Shown here piece by piece: positions 8,375 through 16,444 of a stretch of DNA of 64,000 bases. A program made the position numbers and the translations under genes. How positions within the stretch are numbered: the first letter of the stretch is position 1; the number at the start of each line of letters is the position of its first letter. Origin of the DNA: Palsa-506 sp963836355 (GTDB lineage Bacteria; Actinomycetota; Actinomycetes; Streptosporangiales; Streptosporangiaceae); contig CAWIJO010000029.1 in the NCBI GenBank assembly GCA_963836355.1, forward strand, positions 372,001-436,000. The letters run 5' to 3'. The notes beneath the pieces are model-generated. The model did not search any database. It was not told the DNA's origin and saw only the letters and a list, made by a program, of their open reading frames with translations.

Positions 8375-9706
8375 GTGAATGACATCGGCTGGGACATTCT
8401 AGTTGTCCTGGTCATCGTGATCATCGGCGGCTTCTTCGCCGCAGCCGAGATGGCGCTCGTCTCGCTGCGTGACGGCCAGGTGCGCGCCCTTGCGCAGCGC
8501 GGCAAGCGCGGCCAGCGGGCCGCCAAGCTGGCGCAGGACCCCAACCGGTTCCTGTCCGCCGTCCAGATCGGCGTCACCCTGGCAACCTTGCTATCCGGTG
8601 CCTTCGGTGCCGCGACCCTTGCCAGCAGGCTGGAGTCGACCCTCAAACACCACCTGTCCCCGGGCGCCGCGTCGATCGTCTCAGTCGCGGTGGTGACGCT
8701 CGCCATCTCGTTCTTCACCCTGGTGCTCGGCGAACTCGCGCCCAAGCGGATCGCGCTGCAGCGGGCCGAGCGGGTGTCGCTCGTCGCGGCCCCGCTGCTT
8801 GACCGGCTGGCGACGCTGGCCCGTCCGCTGGTCTGGCTGCTGTCGAGATCGACCAACCTGGTCGTGCGGCTGCTCGGCGGTGACCCGGCGGCCGGCCGCG
8901 GCGTGATGACAGAGCAGGAGATCCGGGACCTGCTGGCCGGCACCCAGGCGCTGAGCCCGGACGAGCGGCACATTGTCGGCGAGGTCTTCGACGCCGGGAA
9001 ACGGCAGATCCGCGAGGTGCTGGTGCCGAGGACGGAGGTCGACTTCCTGCCGGCCAGCATGTCCCTGCAGGAGGCGGCCAAGACAGCCGTTGCGGCGCCG
9101 TATTCCCGTTTCCCCGTCTACCAGGACTCTTACGACGACGTGATCGGCTTCGTGCACGCCCGGGATCTGCTGGACCCGGCCGCCGACGGTGCTCGCCTGG
9201 TCGGCGAGGTAATAAGGACGGTCAAGCTGCTGCCGACAACCAAGACGGTGCTGTCCGCCTTGTCGGAGATGCGGAAAGACCATGCGCACCTCGCGATCGT
9301 GGTGGACGAATATGGGGGCACGGCCGGCATCGTTACCCTGGAAGATCTCGTCGAGGAGCTGATCGGCGACATCCAGGATGAGTACGACGTGGCCGGGGGG
9401 CCATCCCGGCGGCTGCTCGGCGGCGAGCTTGAGGTGGATGGCCTGCTGAACCTGGACGAGTTCGCCGAGCAGACCGGCATCGAGCTGCCGGACGGCCCGT
9501 ACGAGACAGTGGCTGGCTACGTCCTCGCCACGCTCGGCCATGTGCCAGGCAACGGGGAGGCCGTCGAGATAGCAGGCCGCAAGCTGGCGGTTGCCGAGAT
9601 GGACGGCAGGCGCATCGCCCGGGTGCGGGTGGGCCAGCTGTCGCCGCCGGCCGACGCGGACTATCCCCCCGGCCAGGCCAGCCAGGCCCCGGGCCAGGCC
9701 AACTAG
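8375..9706 (+). CDS. CNNM/CorC (hemolysin C)-family membrane protein with CBS pair
   Basis: 443 residues. An N-terminal DUF21/CNNM transmembrane domain (about 1-190, starting WDILVVLVIVIIGGFFAAAEMAL, with SAVQIGVTLATLLSGAFGA) is followed by two CBS motifs (about 205-330, including VPRTEVDFL, YSRFPVYQDSYDDVIGFVH and DEYGGTAGIVTLEDLVEE) and a C-terminal CorC_HlyC domain (about 350-430, LDEFAEQTGIELP). Relatives include Mg2+ (or Co2+) export/homeostasis proteins; the hemolysin name is historical. The GTG start is the only one that leaves the first membrane segment intact; its ribosome site is weak. It is followed by guaA after 23 bp, so they may be co-transcribed. Confidence 0.9.
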   Translation: MNDIGWDILVVLVIVIIGGFFAAAEMALVSLRDGQVRALAQRGKRGQRAAKLAQDPNRFLSAVQIGVTLATLLSGAFGAATLASRLESTLKHHLSPGAASIVSVAVVTLAISFFTLVLGELAPKRIALQRAERVSLVAAPLLDRLATLARPLVWLLSRSTNLVVRLLGGDPAAGRGVMTEQEIRDLLAGTQALSPDERHIVGEVFDAGKRQIREVLVPRTEVDFLPASMSLQEAAKTAVAAPYSRFPVYQDSYDDVIGFVHARDLLDPAADGARLVGEVIRTVKLLPTTKTVLSALSEMRKDHAHLAIVVDEYGGTAGIVTLEDLVEELIGDIQDEYDVAGGPSRRLLGGELEVDGLLNLDEFAEQTGIELPDGPYETVAGYVLATLGHVPGNGEAVEIAGRKLAVAEMDGRRIARVRVGQLSPPADADYPPGQASQAPGQAN

Positions 9707-9729
9707 ACTGGCTAGCCCTGCAGGCTGGA

Positions 9730-11478
9730 ATGCCGATCTTCGGGAAGGCGGCGCTCGTGCGCCCAGGTCACACCGACGCTGACGCCAGCACGAGCGCCGG
9801 CGTCAGCACCGGCGCAGCCGCCGACTCGGTTCTCGTCGTCGACTTCGGGGCCCAGTATGCACAGCTGATCGCGCGCCGGGTCCGCGAGTGCCAGGTGTAC
9901 TCCGAGATCGTCCCGGCCACCATGCCCGCTGCCGAAATGCTGGCCAGGAACCCGCGGGCAATCATCTTGTCCGGCGGACCCGCATCCGTCTACGCGCCTG
10001 GCGCGCCGCCCGCTCCGCACGGCCTCCTCGACGCCGGGATTCCCGTCCTCGGGATCTGTTACGGCTTCCAGCTTATGATGGCCGGGCTCGGCGGCTCGGT
10101 GGAACGCACCGGCGGCGGCGAGTACGGCGCGACGGAACTCGTGCTGCAGCCCGCCCTGCCCGTGCTCTCCGCCCCGCCCGGGGCCCCCGGCAGGCAGCCG
10201 GCCCCGGACCCATCCGGTGATCCCGGTCGGCCAGGAGGCGTCCTGCTCGGCGGCCTGCCTGCCAGTCAGCAGGTCTGGATGTCGCACGGCGACACCTGCG
10301 CCGCGCCGCCGCCCGGCTTTACCGTCACGGCCAGCACGGCCGCCGCGCCGGTGGCGGCCGCCGAGCTGCCTGCCAGGGCCCTGTATGGCGTGCAGTTCCA
10401 TCCTGAAGTCCTGCACACCGAGCACGGCATGCACGTGCTGCGCCAGTTTCTCGCCGCGGCTGGCTGCCGCCCGACCTGGACCATGCGCAGCATCGTGGCC
10501 GACCAGGTCACCCGCATCGCCGATCAGGTCGGCGGCGGCCGGGCGATCTGCGGCCTGTCCGGCGGGGTCGACTCCGCGGTCGCCGCCGCGCTGGTCCAGC
10601 GGGCGATCGGGCATCAGCTGACCTGCGTTTTCGTCGACCACGGGCTGCTGCGCGAGGGCGAGGTCGGCCAGGTGGAGAAGGATTTCGTGGCCGCTACCGG
10701 GGTCGATCTCAAGGTCGTGGACGCGGCCGATGATTTCATCCGGGCACTAGCCGGCGTGATCGACCCGGAGGAGAAGCGGAAGATCATCGGACGCGAGTTC
10801 ATCCGCGCGTTCGAGCAGGCCGCTCGGGAGGTCACCGGAGAGGCCGGCCGCGGCGAAGGCAGCGTTCCCGGCGGCCATCAGGCGCCGGTCAGCTTCCTGG
10901 TCCAGGGAACGCTCTATCCCGACGTGGTGGAATCCGGCGGCGGCACCGGTACGGCCAGCATCAAGTCGCACCACAATGTCGGCGGGCTGCCCGCCGACCT
11001 GGCGTTTGACCTGGTCGAGCCGCTGCGGACGCTGTTCAAGGATGAGGTGCGCAAGGTCGGCAGCGAACTCGGCCTGCCGCCGGGGATTGTCTGGCGCCAG
11101 CCGTTTCCCGGTCCTGGCCTGGGTGTCCGGATCGTCGGCGAGGTGACCAGGGAGCGCCTGCGGATCATCCGCGCGGCCGACAACATCGTCCGGGCCGAGC
11201 TGTCCAGGGCGGGCCTGGACCGCGAGATCTGGCAGTGCCCGGTCGTGCTGCTCGCCGACGTCCGGTCGGTCGGCGTCCAGGGCGACGGGCGCAGCTACGG
11301 CTATCCGGTCGTGCTGCGGCCGGTGACCAGCGAAGACGCGATGACCGCCGATTGGGCCCGGCTGCCGGACACGGTGCTGGCCACGATCTCGACCAGGATC
11401 ACCAACGAGTTGCCCGAGATCAACCGCGTCGTGCTCGACATAACGAGCAAGCCGCCAGGCACGATCGAGTGGGAATGA
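9730..11478 (+). CDS. guaA: GMP synthase (glutamine-hydrolysing)
   Basis: 582 residues; converts XMP to GMP using glutamine. Class I glutamine amidotransferase domain (about 30-255) with nucleophile Cys in GICYGFQLM and the His/Glu pair in VQFHPEVLHTE; ATP-pyrophosphatase domain with PP-loop GLSGGVDSAVAAAL; C-terminal dimerisation part ending TSKPPGTIEWE. Compared with the usual ~520 residues it has a ~30-residue N-terminal extension, a Pro/Gly-rich insertion in the amidotransferase domain (about 10170-10250) and a shorter one in the ATPase domain (about 10835-10890). A GTG at 9757 with GGAAGG in front is an alternative start and removes nine residues. Catalytic residues are complete. Confidence 0.96.
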   Translation: MPIFGKAALVRPGHTDADASTSAGVSTGAAADSVLVVDFGAQYAQLIARRVRECQVYSEIVPATMPAAEMLARNPRAIILSGGPASVYAPGAPPAPHGLLDAGIPVLGICYGFQLMMAGLGGSVERTGGGEYGATELVLQPALPVLSAPPGAPGRQPAPDPSGDPGRPGGVLLGGLPASQQVWMSHGDTCAAPPPGFTVTASTAAAPVAAAELPARALYGVQFHPEVLHTEHGMHVLRQFLAAAGCRPTWTMRSIVADQVTRIADQVGGGRAICGLSGGVDSAVAAALVQRAIGHQLTCVFVDHGLLREGEVGQVEKDFVAATGVDLKVVDAADDFIRALAGVIDPEEKRKIIGREFIRAFEQAAREVTGEAGRGEGSVPGGHQAPVSFLVQGTLYPDVVESGGGTGTASIKSHHNVGGLPADLAFDLVEPLRTLFKDEVRKVGSELGLPPGIVWRQPFPGPGLGVRIVGEVTRERLRIIRAADNIVRAELSRAGLDREIWQCPVVLLADVRSVGVQGDGRSYGYPVVLRPVTSEDAMTADWARLPDTVLATISTRITNELPEINRVVLDITSKPPGTIEWE

Positions 11479-11503
11479 CCGGCGGGCTCGCGCCGGACGC
11501 GCC

Positions 11504-12770
11504 TCAGGTCACCCGGCCGCGCTCCGCTGCCAGTCCCGAGTAGCAGCGGCGGTCGGCCGCTATCCGCCGGACCGCGTCGAGCGCGTCCCACACGTCGGTG
11601 AACCGGCTAATGATCGGCACGGGACCGAGCCGGAGCCGGTCCGGCGTCCGGTAGTCGCCGATCACCCCGGCCTCGATCAGCGCCTGGCTGATCTGCCATG
11701 CGTCCGGATGGCGCAGGCAGACGTGCGAGCCGCGGCGCGCGCTGTCCCGCGGTGAGGCAACCGCGAAGCCGTGCGGGCTGAGCCATTCGTCGGCCAGCGC
11801 GATCAGCAGTTCGGTCAGTGCGACGCCCTTGGCCCGCAGTGCGCCGATGCCCGCCTCGCCGAGCAGCCGGGCGCCCTCCTCGACGGCCGCGATGCCGATG
11901 ATCTGCGGCGTCCCGGTCAGGAACTTGTCGATGCCGGGCGCCGGGTCGTAGCCGGGCCCCATGGCGAACTGATCGCGCTGGCCGAACCAGCCCCACACCG
12001 GCTGACGCAAGCTCTCCTGCAGCTCAGTCCGCACATAGAGGAAGGCCGGCGCACCGGGGCCGGCGTTGATGTACTTATAGGTGCAGCCGATGGCAAGATC
12101 GGCGCCGGCCGCGTCTAGCTCGACCGGCACCGCGCCGGCCGAATGGCACAGGTCCCAAAGCAGCAGCGCGCCGGCCTCGTGCACGAGCCCGGTGATCCCC
12201 GCCATGTCAGCCAGCGCGCCGCTGCGATAGGCCACATGCGAGAGGCTCACCAGCGCGGTGCGCTCGTCCACCGCGGCCGCGGCAGCGCCCGCGCTGATCC
12301 CCTCGTCCATGTCCGTGCTGATCAGCCGCAGCTCGCAGCCGCGCTGCCGGGCAATTCCCTCGAGCACGTACCGGTCGGTGGGGAAGTTGTCGTCATCGGT
12401 GACGATGACGTCCCGTCCTGGCCGCGCGTCCAGCGCCGCGCAGGCCAGCTTGTACAAGTTGACCGTGGTGGAGTCGCTGACGGCGACCTGGCCCGGCGCC
12501 GCCCCGAGCAGGTGCTGGCCGACCAGAATCCCCGGCCCGCCGGGGCAGCTCGATCCAGCTGGACCACGACCTGACCAGCCGGCTGCCCCATTCCTGCCGC
12601 ACCACCTCGGTGATCCGGGCCGCGGTGGCGGCCGGCAGCGGGCCGAGCGAGTTCCCGTCCAGGTAGATCAGCGACTCGTCGTTGCGTACGAACCGGTCAC
12701 GGAACCCGGCCAGCGGATCCGCGGCGTCGAGGGTCTCGGCATGGGCCCGGTCGGTGCGGATCATCGCCAC
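11504..12770 (-). pseudogene. kynU: Kynureninase, interrupted by a one-base frameshift
   Basis: PLP enzyme that cleaves kynurenine to anthranilate (or 3-hydroxykynurenine to 3-hydroxyanthranilate). The N-terminal piece (DGNSLGPLPAATAARI, RSWSSWIELPRRAGD) and the C-terminal piece (DSTTVNLYKLACAAL, DDDNFPTDRYVLEG, DLCHSAGAVP, and CTYKYINAGPGAPAF with the PLP Lys) are in different frames. Removing one A from the AA at 12527-12528 (plus strand) restores RRAGDLVGQHLLGAAPGQV and one 421-residue frame from the GTG at 12770. Everything else looks intact, so the lesion is recent or an assembly error. No other kynurenine-pathway gene is nearby. It is convergent with guaA. Confidence 0.85.
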
Positions 12771-12995
12771 ATTCTCACCCTAGCCGAGAGCTGATCACGC
12801 TCCACAAAAGACTCACGGCGATATTTAACGCATATTTCGTGCGAAACTGCCGGGGCGCAGTTGTCTGGCCGGTTGACGGGCACCGGCGAATTCGTCAGCG
12901 TGGCGGTTGCGTCCGCGCCGTCCTCGTCGATGCCGCCGCCGATCACGTGGCCGAATACGGCCGGCCCCGGCCAATCCGTTAAAAATCCTGCTTGT
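12771..12995. promoter_or_regulatory. Intergenic region upstream of kynureninase
   Basis: About 225 bp between the lhgO stop and the kynU start. The part next to kynU (12790-12845) is much more AT-rich than its surroundings and holds a direct repeat ATATTT-N5-ATATTT at 12821-12837, an 11-bp period that would place both half-sites on one DNA face. This is a candidate operator or promoter for kynU. A 108-codon minus-strand frame spans the region but resembles nothing. Confidence 0.4.
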
Positions 12996-14207
12996 TCAGG
13001 TCGTGCTTGCCTCGAACCGGTCGACGAGCTCGCTGGCCAGGGCCAGTGACGAGGTGGCCGCCGGGGACGGCGCATTCCGGACATGGGTCGCGCCCGGCGT
13101 CTGCGAGATCACGAAGTCGTCGAGCAGCCGGCCGTCGCGGCCGACCGCCTGGGCCCGGACGCCGCTCGCCGCGCCCGGGTCGATCCGCATCGACCCGACG
13201 GCGGGAACGTACTGCGAGCAGGCGCGGACGAATGCCCGGCGGCTTGCGGCCATCCGCAGCTCGCTGATCCCGGTACGCCAGAAGTTCTTCGCCACTACCC
13301 AGGTGCCGGGCCAGGCCAGCGTGCTCAGCAGGTCCTGCGGGCGGATCGTCCAGACGTTATACGCGTCCCTGGCGCCGACCAGCATGGCGGTCGGCCCCAG
13401 CATGACGTGCCCGTCGATGTGCCGGGTCACGTGCACGCCGAGGAAGGGCAGCTCAGGATCCGGCACCGGGTAGACCATGCCGCGGACCACGCGCGGCTGG
13501 CCGGCCGACAGCCGGAGGTAGGCGCCGCGGAAGGGCACGATGCGCGGGTCCGCCGATGCCCCGGCCGAGACGGCCAGCCGGTCGGACCACAGCCCGGCGC
13601 ACACGATGGCGGCGGCCGCGCGGTACGAGCCAGCGGCGTGCGTGATGACGGCCTGCCCGCGGCACCGGCGGAGCGCGGTGACCGGGCAGCCGAGCGCGAA
13701 CGTGACGCCTGCCGCGCGCAACTCTCGCTCCATCGCGCGGGCCACCGCGCCGAAATCGACAATGCCGGTGGCCGGCGAGTGCAGCGCGGCGCGGCCCTGG
13801 CACTCGGGCTCGATCTCGGTGATCTCGGCGGCCTCGACCCGGCGCAGCCCGGGGACGCCGTTCGCGTGGCCGCGCGCCTCAAGGTCGGCGAGTCGCGGGA
13901 GCTCGTCGTCGCGCAACGCGACGATCAGCTTGCCGCAGCGCTCATACTTGATGGCGTTCGCGTCGCAGAACTCGTACATGAGCCGGGCGCCCTCGACGCA
14001 GAGCCGCGCCTTGAGCGAGCCAGGCTTGTAGTACACGCCGCTGTGGATCACGCCGGAGTTGTGGCCGGTCTGGTGAGACGCCACCGCGGCCTGCTTGTCG
14101 ATGACGATGAGCTTCGACCCGGGGCGGCGGGCCGTGAGCTCGCGCGCGACGGCGAGCCCTACGATCCCGGCGCCCACCACGGCGAGGTCGTACTTTTCCG
14201 AGTCCAC
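12996..14207 (-). CDS. lhgO: L-2-hydroxyglutarate oxidase/dehydrogenase
   Basis: 403 residues, FAD-dependent DAO-fold oxidoreductase that oxidises L-2-hydroxyglutarate to 2-oxoglutarate and passes electrons to the quinone pool. Evidence: dinucleotide-binding VVGAGIVGLAVARELTARRPG, the family signature ASHQTGHNSGVIHSGVYY, KYERCGKLIVAL, CAGLWSDRLA and LPFLGVHVTRHIDGHVMLGP, which together distinguish LhgO from glycerol-3-phosphate or sarcosine oxidases. The ATG start precedes the FAD motif by a normal eight residues. It lies upstream of kynU and downstream of the cox cluster on the same strand, but gaps of about 245 and 225 bp argue for separate transcripts. Confidence 0.92.
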   Translation of the reverse strand: MDSEKYDLAVVGAGIVGLAVARELTARRPGSKLIVIDKQAAVASHQTGHNSGVIHSGVYYKPGSLKARLCVEGARLMYEFCDANAIKYERCGKLIVALRDDELPRLADLEARGHANGVPGLRRVEAAEITEIEPECQGRAALHSPATGIVDFGAVARAMERELRAAGVTFALGCPVTALRRCRGQAVITHAAGSYRAAAAIVCAGLWSDRLAVSAGASADPRIVPFRGAYLRLSAGQPRVVRGMVYPVPDPELPFLGVHVTRHIDGHVMLGPTAMLVGARDAYNVWTIRPQDLLSTLAWPGTWVVAKNFWRTGISELRMAASRRAFVRACSQYVPAVGSMRIDPGAASGVRAQAVGRDGRLLDDFVISQTPGATHVRNAPSPAATSSLALASELVDRFEASTT

Positions 14208-14321
14208 GCCGGGCAGGATAGCGGGCGCACCCAGCCGGCCGGGCGTGGACCGCCGGCCCGCGGTGTCCGATCATGTGGTTTGGGGCCAGCGGACTCGTTC
14301 AAGTGGGGCCGAGACTTCCGT

Positions 14322-14411
14322 TCATAGCCAAGTCCCCGGTATCGGCGGCCCGGATGCGAAGCGGGTCGACTCGCGGGCCAGGTGAGCGAGGTAGTCCAGG
14401 TCCGTTGCCAC
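14322..14411 (-). pseudogene. Possible remnant of a maleylpyruvate-isomerase-like (TIGR03083) N-terminus
   Basis: In the 245-bp gap between lhgO and coxG one minus-strand frame reads ATDLDYLAHLARESTRF before degenerating and stopping. That pattern resembles the first helix of mycothiol-dependent maleylpyruvate isomerase / DinB-like proteins (a D-LxHL-RES-RF pattern). There is no ribosome site, and only about 29 codons remain from a GTG. It may be the broken start of a lost gene; chance similarity is possible. Confidence 0.25.
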
Positions 14412-14452
14412 GTCCTGGAGGCTATCGCGGTCAGCGTGCCCGTGCTTGCGGC

Positions 14453-15583
14453 CTAGCGCCTTGCCCTGCGGCGCCGCCGCAGCCTGCGCCCGAACACGAC
14501 AGCGATGATCACGGCCAGGCCGGCCAGCACCGGGATCGCGCGCTTGAGCACTGGCAGGCCGGCCACGCTTAGCAGGTCGATGGCTTCCTCGCTGGGCGGC
14601 CTGAAGTCGGCCGGATCCGGGCGCGGACGCGCAGCGGCCGGCCTGGAGTCGCCGTTGGCGGCGGCCCGGCTGGGCCCGGCGCCGTTGCCGGCCGCTGCGC
14701 CCGGAGCGGCACTATCCGGGGCGCCGCGGTGGCCGGCCGCGGGCCCAGTGTCCGCGCGGCCGGCCGAGCCGGAGCCTGCGCCGCCGGTGCTTGCGGCCGT
14801 AGTCGTCTCTTCCGCGAGCATGCTGCCGCCGGCCGTGCTGAGCGACAGGCCGCGCTCGGCGAGCTTCTGCCTGATCTCCTCTACCGAAGCCGGGCCGATG
14901 TGATCGATAGCCAGCAGCTGCTGCTCGGTGCGGGCGGCAAGCTCGCCGACGGTGTGAATGCCGTCCCGGCGCAGGCTGTTATGCGAGCGGAGTGCCAGGT
15001 GCAGTTCCTCGACCGGAAGGGCAAGGTCAGCTGCGGCTCCGGCGGCGTCAGGCTGCGCCGGGTCCGCCGGTGCCAGGCCGGCCGGGCTTGCCTGTGCCGC
15101 GTCCGGCGAGGCCGCCTCGGCCGGGCTCCCGGCGACATTGTCGGCCGTCAGCATCTGCGCGAGGTTTCCGGCGAAGATGCCGATCAGCTTGCCGCCGACC
15201 TCGGCCATCACGCCCCGGCCGAACTGCGCCGGACGCCCGGTCACGTTCAGCGTGGTGTGCACGATGACGTGCGTCTGGTCGCCGCGCGCTTCGAGCATCG
15301 AACGGACGGTCGCCGAGGCCGTGCCGGCGCCGCGGGTCTCCTTGCCCGTTGCTTCAAGCGTGATGACGTGCGCCTGCGGGTCCCGCTCGGTGAAGCGGGC
15401 CGTGCCCGCGTAGGTCATCGAGATCGGGCCGACCTTTACCTTGATCCGGCCCTTGATCTCGTCGCCTTGCACGGAATCGAGGGAGGCGCCCGGCATGCAG
15501 GGCGCCACCCGCTCGACGTCGAGCAGCACGTCCCACGCCCGCTCCTCAGGGACCGGGACGGTGAAGGTGTGCTCTAGTTCCAT
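14453..15583 (-). CDS. coxG: CoxG-like SRPBCC protein fused to an RNA polymerase alpha-CTD-like domain and a TM anchor
   Basis: 376 residues with four parts. Residues 1-150 are a CoxG/SRPBCC domain (MELEHTFTVPVPEERAWDVL, VAPCMPGASL, IKGRIKVKVGPISMTYAG, GRPAQFGRGVM). Then an Ala/Pro linker. Residues ~188-249 resemble the C-terminal domain of RNA polymerase alpha: PVEELHLALRSHNSLRRDGI, HTVGELAARTEQQLLAI, HIGPASVEEIRQKLAERGLS. A second linker leads to one membrane segment (RAIPVLAGLAVIIAVVFG) and an Arg-rich tail. CoxG proteins associate with CO-dehydrogenase-type enzymes and anchor them at the membrane. The gene starts 3 bp after coxM, so it belongs to the cox operon. The domain could be a DNA-binding or simply an HhH protein-contact module; function is inference. 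Confidence 0.85.
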   Translation of the reverse strand: MELEHTFTVPVPEERAWDVLLDVERVAPCMPGASLDSVQGDEIKGRIKVKVGPISMTYAGTARFTERDPQAHVITLEATGKETRGAGTASATVRSMLEARGDQTHVIVHTTLNVTGRPAQFGRGVMAEVGGKLIGIFAGNLAQMLTADNVAGSPAEAASPDAAQASPAGLAPADPAQPDAAGAAADLALPVEELHLALRSHNSLRRDGIHTVGELAARTEQQLLAIDHIGPASVEEIRQKLAERGLSLSTAGGSMLAEETTTAASTGGAGSGSAGRADTGPAAGHRGAPDSAAPGAAAGNGAGPSRAAANGDSRPAAARPRPDPADFRPPSEEAIDLLSVAGLPVLKRAIPVLAGLAVIIAVVFGRRLRRRRRARR

Positions 15584-15586
15584 CTT

Positions 15587-16444
15587 TCAGACTCCTGCCG
15601 CCGCTGCCAGCGCCCTTCCGGTCAGCACCCGGGCCAGGTGGCGCCGGTAGTCGGGCGCGCCATGCAGATCGCCGGGCGGCTGCGTTCCTTCGTCCGCATG
15701 GTCGGCGGCCGAACGCAGCGCGTCACGGCTGGCCGGCGCGCCTGCCACGGCCGACTCTGCCGCCGTGGCCCTGACTGGGACAGGCCCCATGTTAGTCAGC
15801 CCGATCCTGGCTTCGGCTACTTGTCCGTTAGATCGCCTGGTCAGCGCGGCTACGCCGACGGTTGCCCAGGCCTGTGCCGTGCGGTGGAACTTCTCGTACC
15901 GATACCCCCAGCCATCGCCTAGCTTGGGGACGGTGATCGCGGTCAGGATCTCGCCCGGCTGCAGCGCACTGGTCAGGTAATCGACGAAGAAGTCAGCGGC
16001 GGTGATGTCCCGCTGCCCGCCCGGCCCGCTGGCGGTGAGGGTCGCGTCCAGCGCGAGGATCACCGCGGGCAGGTCACCGGCCGGGTCGGCGTGCGCGAGC
16101 GAGCCGCCGAGTGTGCCCCGGTGCCGGACCGCGGGGTCGGCAACGGTGCTCGCCGCCTCGGCGAGCAGCCCGCAATGGGCTGCGATGAGCGGGTCGCCGA
16201 CGATCTCGTAATGGGTGGTCCGGGCGCCGATCCGCAAGACGTCGCCCTGGTCACTGACCCCGCGCAGCTCGGCCAGGCCGCCGATGTCCACCAGCAGGTC
16301 GGGATAGGCCAGCCGGAGCCTGAGCAACGGCAGCAGGCTCTGCCCGCCAGCAATGACCTTGGCGTCCTCGCCGCCGCCTGCCAGCGCGCCGACGGCCTCG
16401 GCCAGTGTGGACGGCCGGACGTAGTCAAACTTCGCCGGGATCAT
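15587..16444 (-). CDS. coxM: Molybdenum hydroxylase FAD subunit (CoxM-like)
   Basis: 285 residues, the medium FAD-binding subunit of xanthine dehydrogenase / CO-dehydrogenase-family enzymes, relaying electrons from the Fe-S subunit to the final acceptor. Seen: MIPAKFDYVRPSTLAEAV, the FAD-binding VIAGGQSLLPLLRLR, the conserved second FAD motif TVADPAVRHRGTLGGSLAHADPAGDLP (split: PAVRHRGTLGGSLAHADP), and the C-terminal GLTNMGPVPVRAT. The start ATG overlaps the coxL stop by 4 bp (ATGA); a longer open frame upstream is only a shadow of coxL. The last ~20 residues match the usual C-terminal helix. Third gene of the coxS-L-M-G operon. Confidence 0.92.
   Translation of the reverse strand: MIPAKFDYVRPSTLAEAVGALAGGGEDAKVIAGGQSLLPLLRLRLAYPDLLVDIGGLAELRGVSDQGDVLRIGARTTHYEIVGDPLIAAHCGLLAEAASTVADPAVRHRGTLGGSLAHADPAGDLPAVILALDATLTASGPGGQRDITAADFFVDYLTSALQPGEILTAITVPKLGDGWGYRYEKFHRTAQAWATVGVAALTRRSNGQVAEARIGLTNMGPVPVRATAAESAVAGAPASRDALRSAADHADEGTQPPGDLHGAPDYRRHLARVLTGRALAAAAGV

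Noticed and set aside
12761..13084. 107-codon minus-strand frame between lhgO and kynU
   Set aside because: No ribosome site, no recognisable domain, overlaps lhgO and the AT-rich kynU promoter patch.
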